The notes beneath the pieces are model-generated. The model did not search any database. It was not told the DNA's origin and was given only the letters and a program-made list of their open reading frames with translations. This document shows, piece by piece, positions 15,351-24,158 of a DNA stretch of 64,000 bases. Position numbers and translations under genes: made by a program. Numbering within the stretch: the stretch's first letter is position 1; each line of letters begins with the position of its first letter. The DNA is from Streptomyces asiaticus. Lineage in GTDB: Bacteria > Actinomycetota > Actinomycetes > Streptomycetales > Streptomycetaceae. The DNA is taken from NCBI RefSeq assembly GCF_018138715.1, contig NZ_JAGSHX010000006.1, forward strand, positions 6,262,001-6,326,000, read 5' to 3'.

Positions 15351-16463
15351 ATGTCCGGCATGGTCACCCAGGCGCACCCGCCACGGCGAGACGGATCGCC
15401 CGTCCGGATCGGAGCTCTCGTTCCGCTGACCCGGCCCGGCTGGGCCGAGGCGGGTCACCATCTGCTCGCGGGCCTCGAACTGGCCGTACGCGATGTCAAC
15501 AACGACGGCGGGATCGCCGGAAGGCCGCTCGAGCTGGTGGTCCGGGACACCGCGGCGGATCCGCGGAAGGCCGCGGCGGCCGTGGACGAACTGGCCCGCC
15601 TGGGCGTGGCCGCCGTGGCGGGGGAGTACCACAGCGTCGTCGCCCGTGCCGCCGCCGCCCGGGCCGACGCCCTCGGCCTGCCGTTCCTCTGCTCGTCGGC
15701 GGTTCTCGACGCGCTCACCGAACAGCCCACGGACTGGGTCGCGCGCCTTGCCCCGGCGCAGTCCCACGGCTGGCGGATCTACGCGGACTTCCTCCTCGGC
15801 GCGGGGCACAGCCGCGTCGCCGTGGCAGCCGAGCCGAGTGTCTACTGGGCGTCCGGGGCCGGCATTCTGCGGGACCACCTCGCGCCACGCGGTGGCACCG
15901 TCATCGAACTCGACATGCGCGCGCTCGCCCCCGCGGCCGTGTGCGACGCACTCGTCGCCCATCGCGCGACAGCCCTCCTGCTTCTGGTCGGCCACCCGGA
16001 ACCGGCCGTGTCGATCGTGCGGTCCGTCCGCCGCGACCAGCGCCTCGCCGCGATCATGATGGGGGCTCCGGCCGGGCAGCCGGAGTTCGCCGAGTGGGCG
16101 GCGTCGCTGGGCGAGGACGGCGCCGGGATCCCGTTCCTGCGCTACCTGCCCGAGCGCCTCAGCCCACTCGGCGCACGGGTCGGGACGGCCCTCCGCGAGC
16201 GGCTGGCCGCGGCGCCCTCCTTCGTCGCCTTCGAGGGCTACGACACGGTGGCCGTCCTCGCCGAGGTGCTGCGCGCTCAGGGCACGGACCGGGCGCGCAT
16301 CGCCGCGTCCTGGCCGCGCGTCGTGGTCGAAGGCACCCGCGGGCGGATTCGGTTCTCCCGCACGCCGGGCATCAGCGTGTGGCAATGGAGTTGGCCGCCG
16401 ATCCAGGTCGTCGATCGGGATCCGGCGGAACCCGATCGCTTTCGGGTCCTTCACACCGGCTGA
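15351..16463 (+). CDS. Type-1 periplasmic-binding-protein-like protein without signal peptide
   Basis: A 370-residue protein with the fold of branched-chain amino-acid/amide ABC substrate-binding proteins: IGALVPLTRPGWAEAGHHL, then AVRDVNNDGGIAGRPLELVV, VAGEYHSVV and the C-terminal FEGYDTVAVLAEVLRAQG are characteristic. There is no signal peptide or lipobox in front of the domain (the start reads MSGMVTQAHPPRRDGSPVRI), and no permease or ATPase gene is near. It may be a cytoplasmic ligand sensor, as AmiC is, or a stranded transporter component. The start is uncertain: ATG 15351 or 15360, both with poor ribosome sites. The stop lies in a 16-base tandem repeat. Confidence 0.75.
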   Translation: MSGMVTQAHPPRRDGSPVRIGALVPLTRPGWAEAGHHLLAGLELAVRDVNNDGGIAGRPLELVVRDTAADPRKAAAAVDELARLGVAAVAGEYHSVVARAAAARADALGLPFLCSSAVLDALTEQPTDWVARLAPAQSHGWRIYADFLLGAGHSRVAVAAEPSVYWASGAGILRDHLAPRGGTVIELDMRALAPAAVCDALVAHRATALLLLVGHPEPAVSIVRSVRRDQRLAAIMMGAPAGQPEFAEWAASLGEDGAGIPFLRYLPERLSPLGARVGTALRERLAAAPSFVAFEGYDTVAVLAEVLRAQGTDRARIAASWPRVVVEGTRGRIRFSRTPGISVWQWSWPPIQVVDRDPAEPDRFRVLHTG

Positions 16464-16531
16464 GCGCCACATCCGCTGAGCGCCACACCGGCTGAGCGCC
16501 ACACCGACTGAACGCCACACCCGCTGAGCGC
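16452..16531. repeat. 16-bp tandem repeat spanning the binding-protein stop codon
   Basis: Five units of CACACCGGCTGAGCGC with few changes, the first containing the TGA of the upstream gene. Since the unit is 16 bases, successive TGA triplets fall in all three frames. Confidence 0.9.
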
Positions 16532-16573
16532 GCACGGAGATCCGACTGGCCTGGCCCAGCGCCTCCGATGGCA

Positions 16574-16602
16574 TTGACGCACGCCGTGGCGAGATCTTAC
16601 GG
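16574..16602 (+). promoter_or_regulatory. Possible promoter of the GH51 gene
   Basis: TTGACG at 16574-16579 and TTACGG at 16597-16602 are 17 bases apart, about 100 bases before the GH51 start. The -10 match is weak. Confidence 0.3.
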
Positions 16603-16704
16603 TCGCGTTCGAAGAAACGAGCGCTGGTCGATATGTCGAATAGTCGCGACAGCTTGCGTGCTCCCGTACACGCGCGGTCGCGACACCCGAAGAGATGGGC
16701 CGTC

Positions 16705-18213
16705 ATGCCGCAGACCGATTCCGCCCGGTTCACCCTCGACCCCGCCTTCACCGTCGGCGACGTCAACCCCCGCCTCTTCGGCTCGTTCGTCGAACACCTC
16801 GGACGCTGCGTCTACACCGGCATCCATGAGCCGGGCCACCCGGCCGCCGACGAGGCCGGGCTGCGTACCGATGTCCTCGCGCTGATCCGGGAGTTGGGCG
16901 TCACCGTCATCCGGTATCCGGGCGGCAACTTCGTCTCCGGCTACAAGTGGGAGGACGGCGTCGGGCCGGTCGAGGAGCGGCCGCGCCGGCTCGATCTGGC
17001 CTGGCGGTCCACCGAGACCAACCGGTTCGGGCTCTCCGAGTACATCGACTTCGTCCGTAAGGTCGACGGCGAGCCCATGATGGCGCTCAACCTCGGCACC
17101 CGCGGCGTCGCCGAGGCCCTCGAGCTCCAGGAGTACGCCAACCACCCGTCCGGCACCGCCCTCGCCGACCTCCGGATCGGCCACGGCGACAAGGATCCGT
17201 ACGGCATCGGTCTGTGGTGTCTGGGCAATGAGATGGACGGCCCCTGGCAGACCGGCCACAAGACGGCCGAGGAGTACGGACGGCTCGCCGCCGAGACCGC
17301 CCGCGCGATGCGGCAGATCGACCCGGACGTGGAGCTGGTGGCGTGCGGCAGCTCCAACCAGTCGATGCCGACGTTCGCCAGCTGGGAGGCGACGGTCCTC
17401 CAGGAGTGCTACGACCTGGTGGACCACATCTCCCTGCACGCCTACTACGAGGAGCGCGACGGCGACCGCGACTCCTTCCTGGCCTCCGCCGTGGACATGG
17501 AGTCCTTCATCGAGAACGTCGTCGCCACCTGCGATCACATCGGCGCCCGGCTGAAGTCGAAGAAGAAGATCAACCTCTCCTTCGACGAGTGGAACGTCTG
17601 GTACCAGACCCACTACCACAACGCCGAACCGCTCAACTGGGAGGAGGCCCCGCGCCTCCTGGAGGACAACTACTCCGTCACCGACGCCGTCGTGGTCGGC
17701 TCACTGCTGATCGCCCTGCTCCGCCACGCCGACCGCGTCACCGTCGCCTGCCTCGCCCAGCTGGTCAACGTCATCGCCCCGATCATGACCGAGCCGGGCG
17801 GCCCCGCCTGGCGGCAGACCACCTTCTACCCCTTCGCGCAGGCGTCGGCGCACGGGCGCGGGCGGGTGCTGCGGGTCGAGGTGGACAGCCCGACGTACGA
17901 GACCGCCGGCTATGGCGAGGTGCCGCTGCTGCACGCCACCGCCGTCCTCGACGAGTCCACCGGCGCGGTGACGGTCTTCGCGGTCAACCGCGACCAGCAC
18001 CGGCCGCTCCCGCTGGAGATCGCCCTGCCCGCCCTCCCCGTGACCCGCGTGGTCGAGCACACCGTCCTCGCCGACGCCGACCCCGAGGCCCGTAACACCC
18101 TCGCCGACCCCGAGCGCGTCACCCCGCGTCCCGGCGAGGGCACGGAGCTCGCGGACGGCGCCCTGCGCACCACGCTGGAGCCGATGTCCTGGAACGTCAT
18201 ACGCCTGGCCTGA
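16705..18213 (+). CDS. GH51 alpha-L-arabinofuranosidase
   Basis: A 502-residue intracellular-type alpha-L-arabinofuranosidase that removes arabinose from arabino-oligosaccharides. A TIM barrel carries acid/base Glu176 in WCLGNEMDGPW and nucleophile Glu295 in LSFDEWNVWY, followed by the C-terminal jelly roll (from about residue 390). No signal peptide. ATG at 16705 follows GAGATGGG and gives the standard N-terminus (ARFTLDPAFTVGDVNPRLFG). It fits import and breakdown of plant cell wall oligosaccharides. Confidence 0.95.
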   Translation: MPQTDSARFTLDPAFTVGDVNPRLFGSFVEHLGRCVYTGIHEPGHPAADEAGLRTDVLALIRELGVTVIRYPGGNFVSGYKWEDGVGPVEERPRRLDLAWRSTETNRFGLSEYIDFVRKVDGEPMMALNLGTRGVAEALELQEYANHPSGTALADLRIGHGDKDPYGIGLWCLGNEMDGPWQTGHKTAEEYGRLAAETARAMRQIDPDVELVACGSSNQSMPTFASWEATVLQECYDLVDHISLHAYYEERDGDRDSFLASAVDMESFIENVVATCDHIGARLKSKKKINLSFDEWNVWYQTHYHNAEPLNWEEAPRLLEDNYSVTDAVVVGSLLIALLRHADRVTVACLAQLVNVIAPIMTEPGGPAWRQTTFYPFAQASAHGRGRVLRVEVDSPTYETAGYGEVPLLHATAVLDESTGAVTVFAVNRDQHRPLPLEIALPALPVTRVVEHTVLADADPEARNTLADPERVTPRPGEGTELADGALRTTLEPMSWNVIRLA

Positions 18214-18231
18214 GCATCCCGGGCGTGGAAG

Positions 18232-18257
18232 GCCCCGCCCGGGGTGCCGGGCGGGGC
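18232..18257. terminator. Hairpin terminator after GH51
   Basis: GCCCCGCCCGG-GGTG-CCGGGCGGGGC, 11-base perfect stem, between the convergent GH51 and dioxygenase genes. Confidence 0.7.
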
Positions 18258-18291
18258 GTGGACGGAACGGGGGACGGGGTGCGGCGGCCGG

Positions 18292-19074
18292 TCAGGCGTC
18301 CGGGTCGACGCCGACCGTGAGCGTGCCGCGGTAGCCGGCGGACGGCGCGCTGCCCAGCGCCGTCACGGCGAGCAGCCCGGCGGCGGTGCCGCCGTTGCCG
18401 TAGATGCCGTCGGCGGACAGGGGGGTGCGGGGGACGGTGTTGGTGGAGTACGGGGAGAGTCTGGCCACCGCCTCGGTGATCTTCTCGTCGAAGAAGAGCT
18501 GACCGGTGTGGATCTCGTTGCCGCCGGTGAACGAGCTGTCCGGGGTGAGCGTGACGCCCGTGTGCACCTTGAGGTGGACGTGGATGCACCGGCCCCGGTA
18601 CCAGCCGGGGTAGATCCCGGTCAGCTTGGCCACCCCGTCGGTGCCGGTCAGCACGCCGCCGCGCAGGAACGTGCCGTTGTCCGGCTCCTGGTGGCCGTTG
18701 TTGCCGACGAAGCCGGAGTACTCGCCGAGCGCGTCGCAGTACCAGATCTCCACCAGCGCCTTGTTGAGGGGCGCGCAGGTGGCGGTGTCCACGACGGTGA
18801 GGACGAGCTCGAGCGGGACCCCCTTCTTGCCCTCGGCGACGTTCGCTCGTACGAGGGCGTGATCGAGGTAGTACGGGCCCTCGGTGAGCTCCTTGGTGAG
18901 CGTGCAGATGGCGGCGGTGTCGCGGGTGCCGGTGGCCGTATCGGCCGCGGCGGCCGACTCCGGGCGGGTGGCGGCCGTGCCCGCGCCGATCCCGATGGCC
19001 GCCGCGGCGGCGCTTCCGGCGAGCAGTACTCTTCGGCGCCCCAAGGGGGCGGAGGATAAGTCTGTCATGGGCAT
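18292..19074 (-). CDS. Tat-exported intradiol ring-cleavage dioxygenase
   Basis: A 260-residue intradiol dioxygenase that opens catechol-type rings using Fe3+. The segments with the iron ligands are visible: GPYYLD (Tyr), YPGWYRGRCIHVHLKV (Tyr, His, His). The N-terminus has a twin-arginine signal (GRRRVLLAGSAAAAAIG), so the enzyme is folded and then exported, unlike cytoplasmic catechol dioxygenases. Start is uncertain: ATG 19074, ATG 19068 or a TTG at 19119; 19074 gives a compact Tat signal. Secreted dioxygenases of this kind have been linked to breakdown of lignin-derived aromatics. It is divergent from the pectate lyase. Confidence 0.87.
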   Translation of the reverse strand: MPMTDLSSAPLGRRRVLLAGSAAAAAIGIGAGTAATRPESAAAADTATGTRDTAAICTLTKELTEGPYYLDHALVRANVAEGKKGVPLELVLTVVDTATCAPLNKALVEIWYCDALGEYSGFVGNNGHQEPDNGTFLRGGVLTGTDGVAKLTGIYPGWYRGRCIHVHLKVHTGVTLTPDSSFTGGNEIHTGQLFFDEKITEAVARLSPYSTNTVPRTPLSADGIYGNGGTAAGLLAVTALGSAPSAGYRGTLTVGVDPDA

Positions 19075-19172
19075 GGAAAGATAGAGGCGGTTCCTGTGGG
19101 ACGCCTGTGGATTCGGCAAAGTCCCCGCCCGTCAACTCCCGATACGGCCAACTCCCTTACCTCATGCGGGTG

Positions 19173-19201
19173 TTGACAGCTCCGCAAGCGCTTACTAGCT
19201 T
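19173..19201 (+). promoter_or_regulatory. Pectate lyase promoter with LacI-like operator in the spacer
   Basis: TTGACA at 19173-19178 and TAGCTT at 19196-19201, 17 bases apart, make a good -35/-10 pair. The spacer contains CGCAAGCGCTTAC (19183-19195) with the palindrome AAGCGCTT, ideally placed for repression. The pectate lyase start is about 195 bases downstream. Confidence 0.5.
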
Positions 19202-19341
19202 CTTCCGGGATGGCCGCTGTCCGCCGGGGCGATCCTGACCACATCGCCCGGCGCCAGGGCCCCGCACCGTCAGAGCCGCAACCTTTGGCGATCTCCACCG
19301 GCCTTTGTGATCAGCGTGCTTGCCGCTCACCCTCGCTCATC

Positions 19342-19356
19342 CCGCAAGCGATTACC
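19342..19356. promoter_or_regulatory. Second LacI-like site in the pectate lyase leader
   Basis: CCGCAAGCGATTACC repeats the upstream CCGCAAGCGCTTAC with one change, 159 bases downstream and 40 bases before the start codon. Two spaced sites suggest looping or roadblock repression. Confidence 0.4.
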
Positions 19357-19395
19357 CCTCCCGTGTGGAGATCCTCCGAATGAGAGGACTCCCCC

Positions 19396-20499
19396 ATGCG
19401 CTCGACGCACGACCTCGGCACCACGGACGACGACGATGTCATTGACGTCACCCGCGTCACCGCCCGCGACCGGCGCCGGCTGACGGCGGTCGCCGCGGGC
19501 GTCACCGCGGCGCTCGCCCTCGGCGGCCTCTCCACGGTCTCCGCCCACGGCACGGACTCGGCCGACTCCGCACGCTCCGACTCCGCGCACACCGCCGCCG
19601 CGCGCTCCGCCACGGGGACGCGTCCCACCGCCGAGACCACCCCCATCGGCTTCGGCGCCGGCACCACGGGCGGCGGGAACGCCACCGCCACCACCGTGAC
19701 CTCCCTGGACGCCTTCAAGGCCGCCGTCACCGGCGACAAGGCCAAGGTGGTCAGGGTCTCCGGGCTGATCTCCCTCACCGGCCAAGTGGACATCGGCTCC
19801 AACACCACCGTGCTGGGCGTGGGGTCGGGCTCCGGCTTCACCGGCGGCGGACTGCGGCTGAAGGAGTCGACGAACGTCATCGTCCGCAACCTCGCCATCA
19901 GCAAGCCCCGGAAGCCGTCCGACGGCATCACCGTGCAGAAGTCCACCAAGGTGTGGATCGACCACAACACCTTCTCGGCCGACCGCGACCACGACAAGGA
20001 CTACTACGACGGTCTGCTGGACATCAACCACGGCTCGGACAACATCACCGTCTCCTGGAACAAGTTCGCCGACCACTTCAAGGGCAGCCTGGTCGGCCAC
20101 AGCGACAACAACGCGAGCGAGGACACCGGTCACCTCAAGGTGACGTACCACCACAACTGGTTCTCGGATGTGTACTCCCGCATCCCCAGCCTGCGCTTCG
20201 GCACCGGCCACTTCTACGACAACTACGTCCAGGGCGCGGAAACCGGTGTGCACTCCCGGATGGGCGCGCAGACGCTGGTCGAGAACAACGTCTTCCGCGA
20301 CACCGAGGTGGCCGTCACCACCAGCCGGGACAGCGACGTCGACGGCTATGCGGTGCTGCGCGGCAACGACCTGGGCGGGGCGGCCACCGAGATCTCCCGG
20401 ACGGGCAGCTTCACCACCCCGCCGTACGCGTACACGGCGGAACCGGCGTCCTCCGTCGTGTCCACCGTCACCGCCCAGGCGGGGACGGGCAAGCTCTGA
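19396..20499 (+). CDS. Secreted pectate lyase (PL1 family)
   Basis: A 367-residue extracellular lyase that cleaves polygalacturonate by calcium-dependent beta-elimination. A long basic N-terminal signal region (residues 1-50) and a Ser/Ala-rich linker precede the right-handed beta-helix. Hallmarks: VWIDHNTFSADRD, YYDGLLDINHGSDNITVSWN with the following KFADHFKGSLVGHSD, and VTYHHNWFSDVYSRIPSLRF, which holds the catalytic Arg. ATG at 19396 follows GAGAGGAC. Regulation by a LacI-type protein is suggested by two similar sites upstream. Confidence 0.93.
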   Translation: MRSTHDLGTTDDDDVIDVTRVTARDRRRLTAVAAGVTAALALGGLSTVSAHGTDSADSARSDSAHTAAARSATGTRPTAETTPIGFGAGTTGGGNATATTVTSLDAFKAAVTGDKAKVVRVSGLISLTGQVDIGSNTTVLGVGSGSGFTGGGLRLKESTNVIVRNLAISKPRKPSDGITVQKSTKVWIDHNTFSADRDHDKDYYDGLLDINHGSDNITVSWNKFADHFKGSLVGHSDNNASEDTGHLKVTYHHNWFSDVYSRIPSLRFGTGHFYDNYVQGAETGVHSRMGAQTLVENNVFRDTEVAVTTSRDSDVDGYAVLRGNDLGGAATEISRTGSFTTPPYAYTAEPASSVVSTVTAQAGTGKL

Positions 20500-20528
20500 A
20501 GCGCGTCGGCACCGGCCCCCGGCGGCCG

Positions 20529-22229
20529 TCAGGAGGGCAGCACCCACATGGGGTTGGCGTAGAACCACAGATCGCGCCACGGGTCCGCATCGCCCGGCAC
20601 ATCCATGGCCGGGCCGTGCGGATCCACCGCCGCGCCCCGCGCGCCCACCGCCACCCGGTTGCCGTCCGTGCCGCGCAGCCGTACGTACAGCGGCCGGTCC
20701 ACCGGGCCGAGGGCGTAGGAGAGCCGGACCGTGCCCGTCGCGCCGCCGATCTGATACGACTTCACCACCCGGGTGCGCGGCGCCGCGAAGGTGTCACGGT
20801 CGTCCGCCGCGCCCGTGACCTCGCCCTGGATGACGTCCACCCGTGCCAGCTTCGGCACGAAACCGGCCCAGTTGGGGCCGTTCGCCAGGGCGATGTCCAC
20901 CTCGAGCCGTACCCGGGTGCCGCGCTCCACGTGCAGTGTGCCGCCGAGGGTGACCGCACGCCCCCGGCCGCCACTTCCGCCACCGCCGAGCCGCGCGTCC
21001 AGGCCGCTGATCAGCCCGCCGTGGTCCACCCACACCCGGCCCGCCCGGATGCCGTCCATGACGGCGGCGTACGAGAAGTCCTCGGCGCCCACATGGGTGC
21101 GGCTGTACTGGCCCGGCCAGTAGTCGTTCTCCTCCAGGTCGAGCCCGCCCCCGTACACCGGGTCGTTCTGCCGCCCGTTGGTCTCGTAGTCGCTGCCGGG
21201 GCCGCGCGCCGCGGTGTCGGCGTAGACGTTGTGGGAGTCGGAGTTGGCGGTGATCCACCACGGCTTGCCCTCGCTGAGCAGGCTGTCCCACAGCCCGCCC
21301 ACCGTGGCGGTCATCCAGTCGAAGCCGCCCCAGGTGCGGTACGACTCGGCCGGGTACGCGGCGAAGGACTGCGGCCCGGGGGCGTTCTCGTACAGCCCGC
21401 GCGCACCGCCCGGGCCGTGCGCGGCGGCCGGGATCCCGGCGGCCTGGTGGCCCGGCGCGCCCTCCATGCCCACGGCGATGTGCGGCTGGGCGTCCCGCCA
21501 GCCCCGGATCTCGTGCGGGGAGTCCAGGCCCTTGCGGGCGGGGTGGTTGGCGAGCATCAGCGCGGCCCTGACGCGCCGCCGGCGCACCGCGTCGGAGAGG
21601 AAGTCAAGACCGGCGATGGCCAGCGCCTCGTTCCGCGGGGTGGAGTCCCCGGCGTTCTTCACCGACCCGTCGAAGGAGTTCTCGAACTCCTTGAGCACCG
21701 CCACCTCGTCACGGCCGGGGTGGACGAAGACCGTGCCGTGCTCGGCGCCGGGGATGTTCCACTCCAGCCCCTGGAAGACCAGCGCGTCCCGGTGGGTCTC
21801 GCGCGCCTCGCGGATATCGGGGTTGACCTTCTCGACCCCGATCCGGGCGTGGGTGACGTTCCCGTGGTCGGTGATCACCATCCAGTCCAGGCCGTGCCGG
21901 GCACCCTGCCGCACCTGGTCGATGACCCGGTACTTCCCGTCGTTGCTGTACTGGGTGTGGATGTGGTGGTCCCCGGCCAGCCAGAGATAGCCGCCGCCGT
22001 GCCGGGAGCCGGGCGTCGCCGCGCCGTTCGCCGCGACGGCTGGCGTGGTGCCGCCGTCCAGCACGGTCACGGCACCGAGCCCCGCGCCCAGCAGCCCCGC
22101 GCGGCGCAGCATCGAGCGCCGGGAGAGCTGGTCGGGGGTCAGCTCGTCGTCCCGTACGGACAGGTCGAGGGCCGGGGGAAGGCTGTGCACCGCGAGTTCA
22201 TCGTGAGGGTGGTGATGTCCGGGGGCCAT
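20529..22229 (-). CDS. Tat-exported PHP-domain metal-dependent hydrolase (CehA/McbA-like)
   Basis: A 566-residue protein with a twin-arginine signal (SRRSMLRRAGLLGAGLGAV, residues ~35-53) and a PHP phosphoesterase fold. Metal-binding motifs are GDHHIHTQYS, VITDHGN, LANHP and ITANSDSH. The region after about residue 380 is a beta-rich C-terminal extension. Members of the CehA/McbA group hydrolyse esters or phosphoesters; the substrate here is unknown. The start at 22229 is the first ATG giving a conventional Tat leader; its ribosome site is weak. Confidence 0.82.
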   Translation of the reverse strand: MAPGHHHPHDELAVHSLPPALDLSVRDDELTPDQLSRRSMLRRAGLLGAGLGAVTVLDGGTTPAVAANGAATPGSRHGGGYLWLAGDHHIHTQYSNDGKYRVIDQVRQGARHGLDWMVITDHGNVTHARIGVEKVNPDIREARETHRDALVFQGLEWNIPGAEHGTVFVHPGRDEVAVLKEFENSFDGSVKNAGDSTPRNEALAIAGLDFLSDAVRRRRVRAALMLANHPARKGLDSPHEIRGWRDAQPHIAVGMEGAPGHQAAGIPAAAHGPGGARGLYENAPGPQSFAAYPAESYRTWGGFDWMTATVGGLWDSLLSEGKPWWITANSDSHNVYADTAARGPGSDYETNGRQNDPVYGGGLDLEENDYWPGQYSRTHVGAEDFSYAAVMDGIRAGRVWVDHGGLISGLDARLGGGGSGGRGRAVTLGGTLHVERGTRVRLEVDIALANGPNWAGFVPKLARVDVIQGEVTGAADDRDTFAAPRTRVVKSYQIGGATGTVRLSYALGPVDRPLYVRLRGTDGNRVAVGARGAAVDPHGPAMDVPGDADPWRDLWFYANPMWVLPS

Positions 22230-22323
22230 AGGCGCGAACGTAAGCAACGCGGTTGAACACCAGCCGAACACCGCGAGCCCAACAGCCCATCGTCAGCGGT
22301 TCATCAGCCGAGAGGACACCTCC

Positions 22324-23265
22324 TTGAGACTCATCGGACGCTTAGCCGTCGCCGCCGCGGCGGTGCTCACCCTCTGCGCGACCGCGATCACCACGGGCGC
22401 CACGCCCGCTGTCGCGGACACCGGGACCCACCAGACCATCACGGGCACGTTCAACATCCTGACCTACAACGTGGCGGGGCTCCCCGAGGGCCTGTCGTCC
22501 AGCCACCCCGCCAAGAACACCCCGCTGATCTCCCCCCGGCTCGGCGCGTACGACATCGTCAACGTCCAGGAGGACTTCAACTACCACGCCGCGCTCTACG
22601 CCGGGGACGACCACCCGTACCGCACCCCCACCAGCGGCCCCGCCGTCTTCGGCGACGGTCTGAACACCCTCTCCGACCTGCCGTACGACGGCTTCGAGCG
22701 GGTGAAGTGGAAGCGGTGCAACGGCACCGACTGCCTCACCCCGAAGGGCTTCACCTTCGCCCGGGTGCGGCTGGCCGAGGGCGCCTACCTCGACCTGTAC
22801 AACCTGCATCCCAACGCGGGGACGACGGACGCCGACCTCGCCGCCCGCCGCGCCAACATCACCCAGCTCTCCGACTACATCGCCGCCCACTCCGCCGACA
22901 ACGCGGTGCTCGTCATGGGCGACACCAACACCCGCTACACCCGCACCGCCGACAACATCCGCGACCTCGCCACCCGCAACGGCCTCACCGACGCCTGGGT
23001 GGACCTGGTGCGCGGCGGCTCGGCCCCGCCCGCCGGTTCCGACGCCCTCGTCTGCGACCCGGATCACGTCACCGACACCTGCGAGGTCGTGGACAAGGTC
23101 CTCTACCGCTCCGGCCCGGGGCTCTCCCTCGCCGCCACCCGCTACCACAACGCGCACACATCCTTCCTCGACGCCGACGGCAAACCGCTGTCCGACCACT
23201 ATCCGCACACCGTCGACTTCACCTGGCAGACCGGCAAACCCGGCGTTCCTGGCGCGCCACGCTAG
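22324..23265 (+). CDS. Secreted endonuclease/exonuclease/phosphatase family protein
   Basis: A 313-residue secreted enzyme with the DNase-I-like (EEP) fold. A Sec signal (residues 1-32, ending PAVADTG) is followed by FNILTYNVAGLP, IVNVQED (metal Glu), NLHPNAG (His), LVMGDTNTR (Asp-Asn) and the catalytic SDHYPH. The Cys pair in RCNGTDCLTPKGF resembles bacterial sphingomyelinase-type members, so phosphodiester hydrolysis of lipids is more likely than nuclease activity. The TTG start at 22324 is supported by GAGAGGAC 8 bases upstream. Confidence 0.87.
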   Translation: MRLIGRLAVAAAAVLTLCATAITTGATPAVADTGTHQTITGTFNILTYNVAGLPEGLSSSHPAKNTPLISPRLGAYDIVNVQEDFNYHAALYAGDDHPYRTPTSGPAVFGDGLNTLSDLPYDGFERVKWKRCNGTDCLTPKGFTFARVRLAEGAYLDLYNLHPNAGTTDADLAARRANITQLSDYIAAHSADNAVLVMGDTNTRYTRTADNIRDLATRNGLTDAWVDLVRGGSAPPAGSDALVCDPDHVTDTCEVVDKVLYRSGPGLSLAATRYHNAHTSFLDADGKPLSDHYPHTVDFTWQTGKPGVPGAPR

Positions 23266-23283
23266 GCCAGTAGGCTTCGGCCC

Positions 23284-24084
23284 ATGCGTGATCTTGTGAA
23301 TGGCTTCGGTTATCTGATGAAGGGGCAACGCTGGGCGGCCCGGCACGGGAGATGGTGGGGGTTCGGGATGATTCCCGCCCTGATCACCCTCGTCGGCTAC
23401 GCGGCGGCCCTCGTCGCCCTCTTCTTCTGGACCGATGACGTCATCGCATGGGCCACGCCCTTCGCCGACGACTGGTCCTCACCCTGGCTAGCCGTCTTCC
23501 GCGGCGCGCTCTCGATTCTCTTCGCCGCCACCTGCCTCTTCCTCGCCATCATCACGTTCACGGCGGTCACGCTGCTGGTCGGCCAGCCCTTCTACGAGTC
23601 GCTCTCCGAAGCGGTCGACCGGTCCGAGGGCGGCGCGGTGCCCGAGTCCGGGCTGTCCACCTGGGCGGAGCTGTGGATCGGGCTGCGCGAGGCCATCGCG
23701 CTGCTCATCCGCGTCACCCTCTGGAGCGTGCTCTTCTTCGCGCTCGGCTTCATCCCGGGGGTCGGCCAGACGGTGATCCCCGTCCTGGCCTTCTGCGTGA
23801 CCGCCTTCTTCCTCACCGAGGAGCTGACGTCGATCGCCCTGCTGCGCCGCGGCATCCTCCTGAAGGAGCGCCGCCGCCTGCTCCGCTCCCGCCGCCTGCT
23901 CTCCCTCGGCTTCGGCGTCCCGCTGTCCGTCCTCTTCCTGATCCCGCTGGTGGCCGTCTTCCTGATGCCGGGCGCGGTCGCGGGCGCGACACTGCTCGTA
24001 CGCGACCTGACGGGCGAGGACGAGGACGCGACCCCGCGCGGCGAAACGGCGGCGGGCCCGGCGGGCGCCTTCAACGGCTCGTAG
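23284..24084 (+). CDS. EI24 domain-containing membrane protein
   Basis: A 266-residue integral membrane protein of the EI24/CysZ family. About four hydrophobic segments are seen (residues ~25-50, 75-105, 138-175, 205-240), and the conserved GQPFYESLSEAV follows the second. CysZ proteins are sulfate channels, but most actinobacterial EI24 proteins have no assigned role. It starts 18 bases after the preceding gene and may be co-transcribed. Confidence 0.88.
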   Translation: MRDLVNGFGYLMKGQRWAARHGRWWGFGMIPALITLVGYAAALVALFFWTDDVIAWATPFADDWSSPWLAVFRGALSILFAATCLFLAIITFTAVTLLVGQPFYESLSEAVDRSEGGAVPESGLSTWAELWIGLREAIALLIRVTLWSVLFFALGFIPGVGQTVIPVLAFCVTAFFLTEELTSIALLRRGILLKERRRLLRSRRLLSLGFGVPLSVLFLIPLVAVFLMPGAVAGATLLVRDLTGEDEDATPRGETAAGPAGAFNGS

Positions 24085-24108
24085 CGACGGACCCCCGAGT
24101 GACGGCCT

Positions 24109-24144
24109 GTTTGGTTCGCCGGGGCCTTGCCCGGCGGACCAAAC
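24109..24144. terminator. Bidirectional hairpin terminator
   Basis: GTTTGGTTCGCCGGG and CCCGGCGGACCAAAC pair over 15 bases with one G-U wobble and a 6-base loop, between the convergent EI24 and Nudix genes. Confidence 0.75.
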
Positions 24145-24158
24145 GGGCCGCGGGCCGG

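Noticed and set aside
19953..22256. Long plus-strand open frame of 767 codons across the pectate lyase end and the PHP hydrolase
   Set aside because: It is antisense to a gene with clear Tat and PHP motifs, is extremely Arg/Pro/Gly rich, and is explained by high-GC codon bias leaving few stops.
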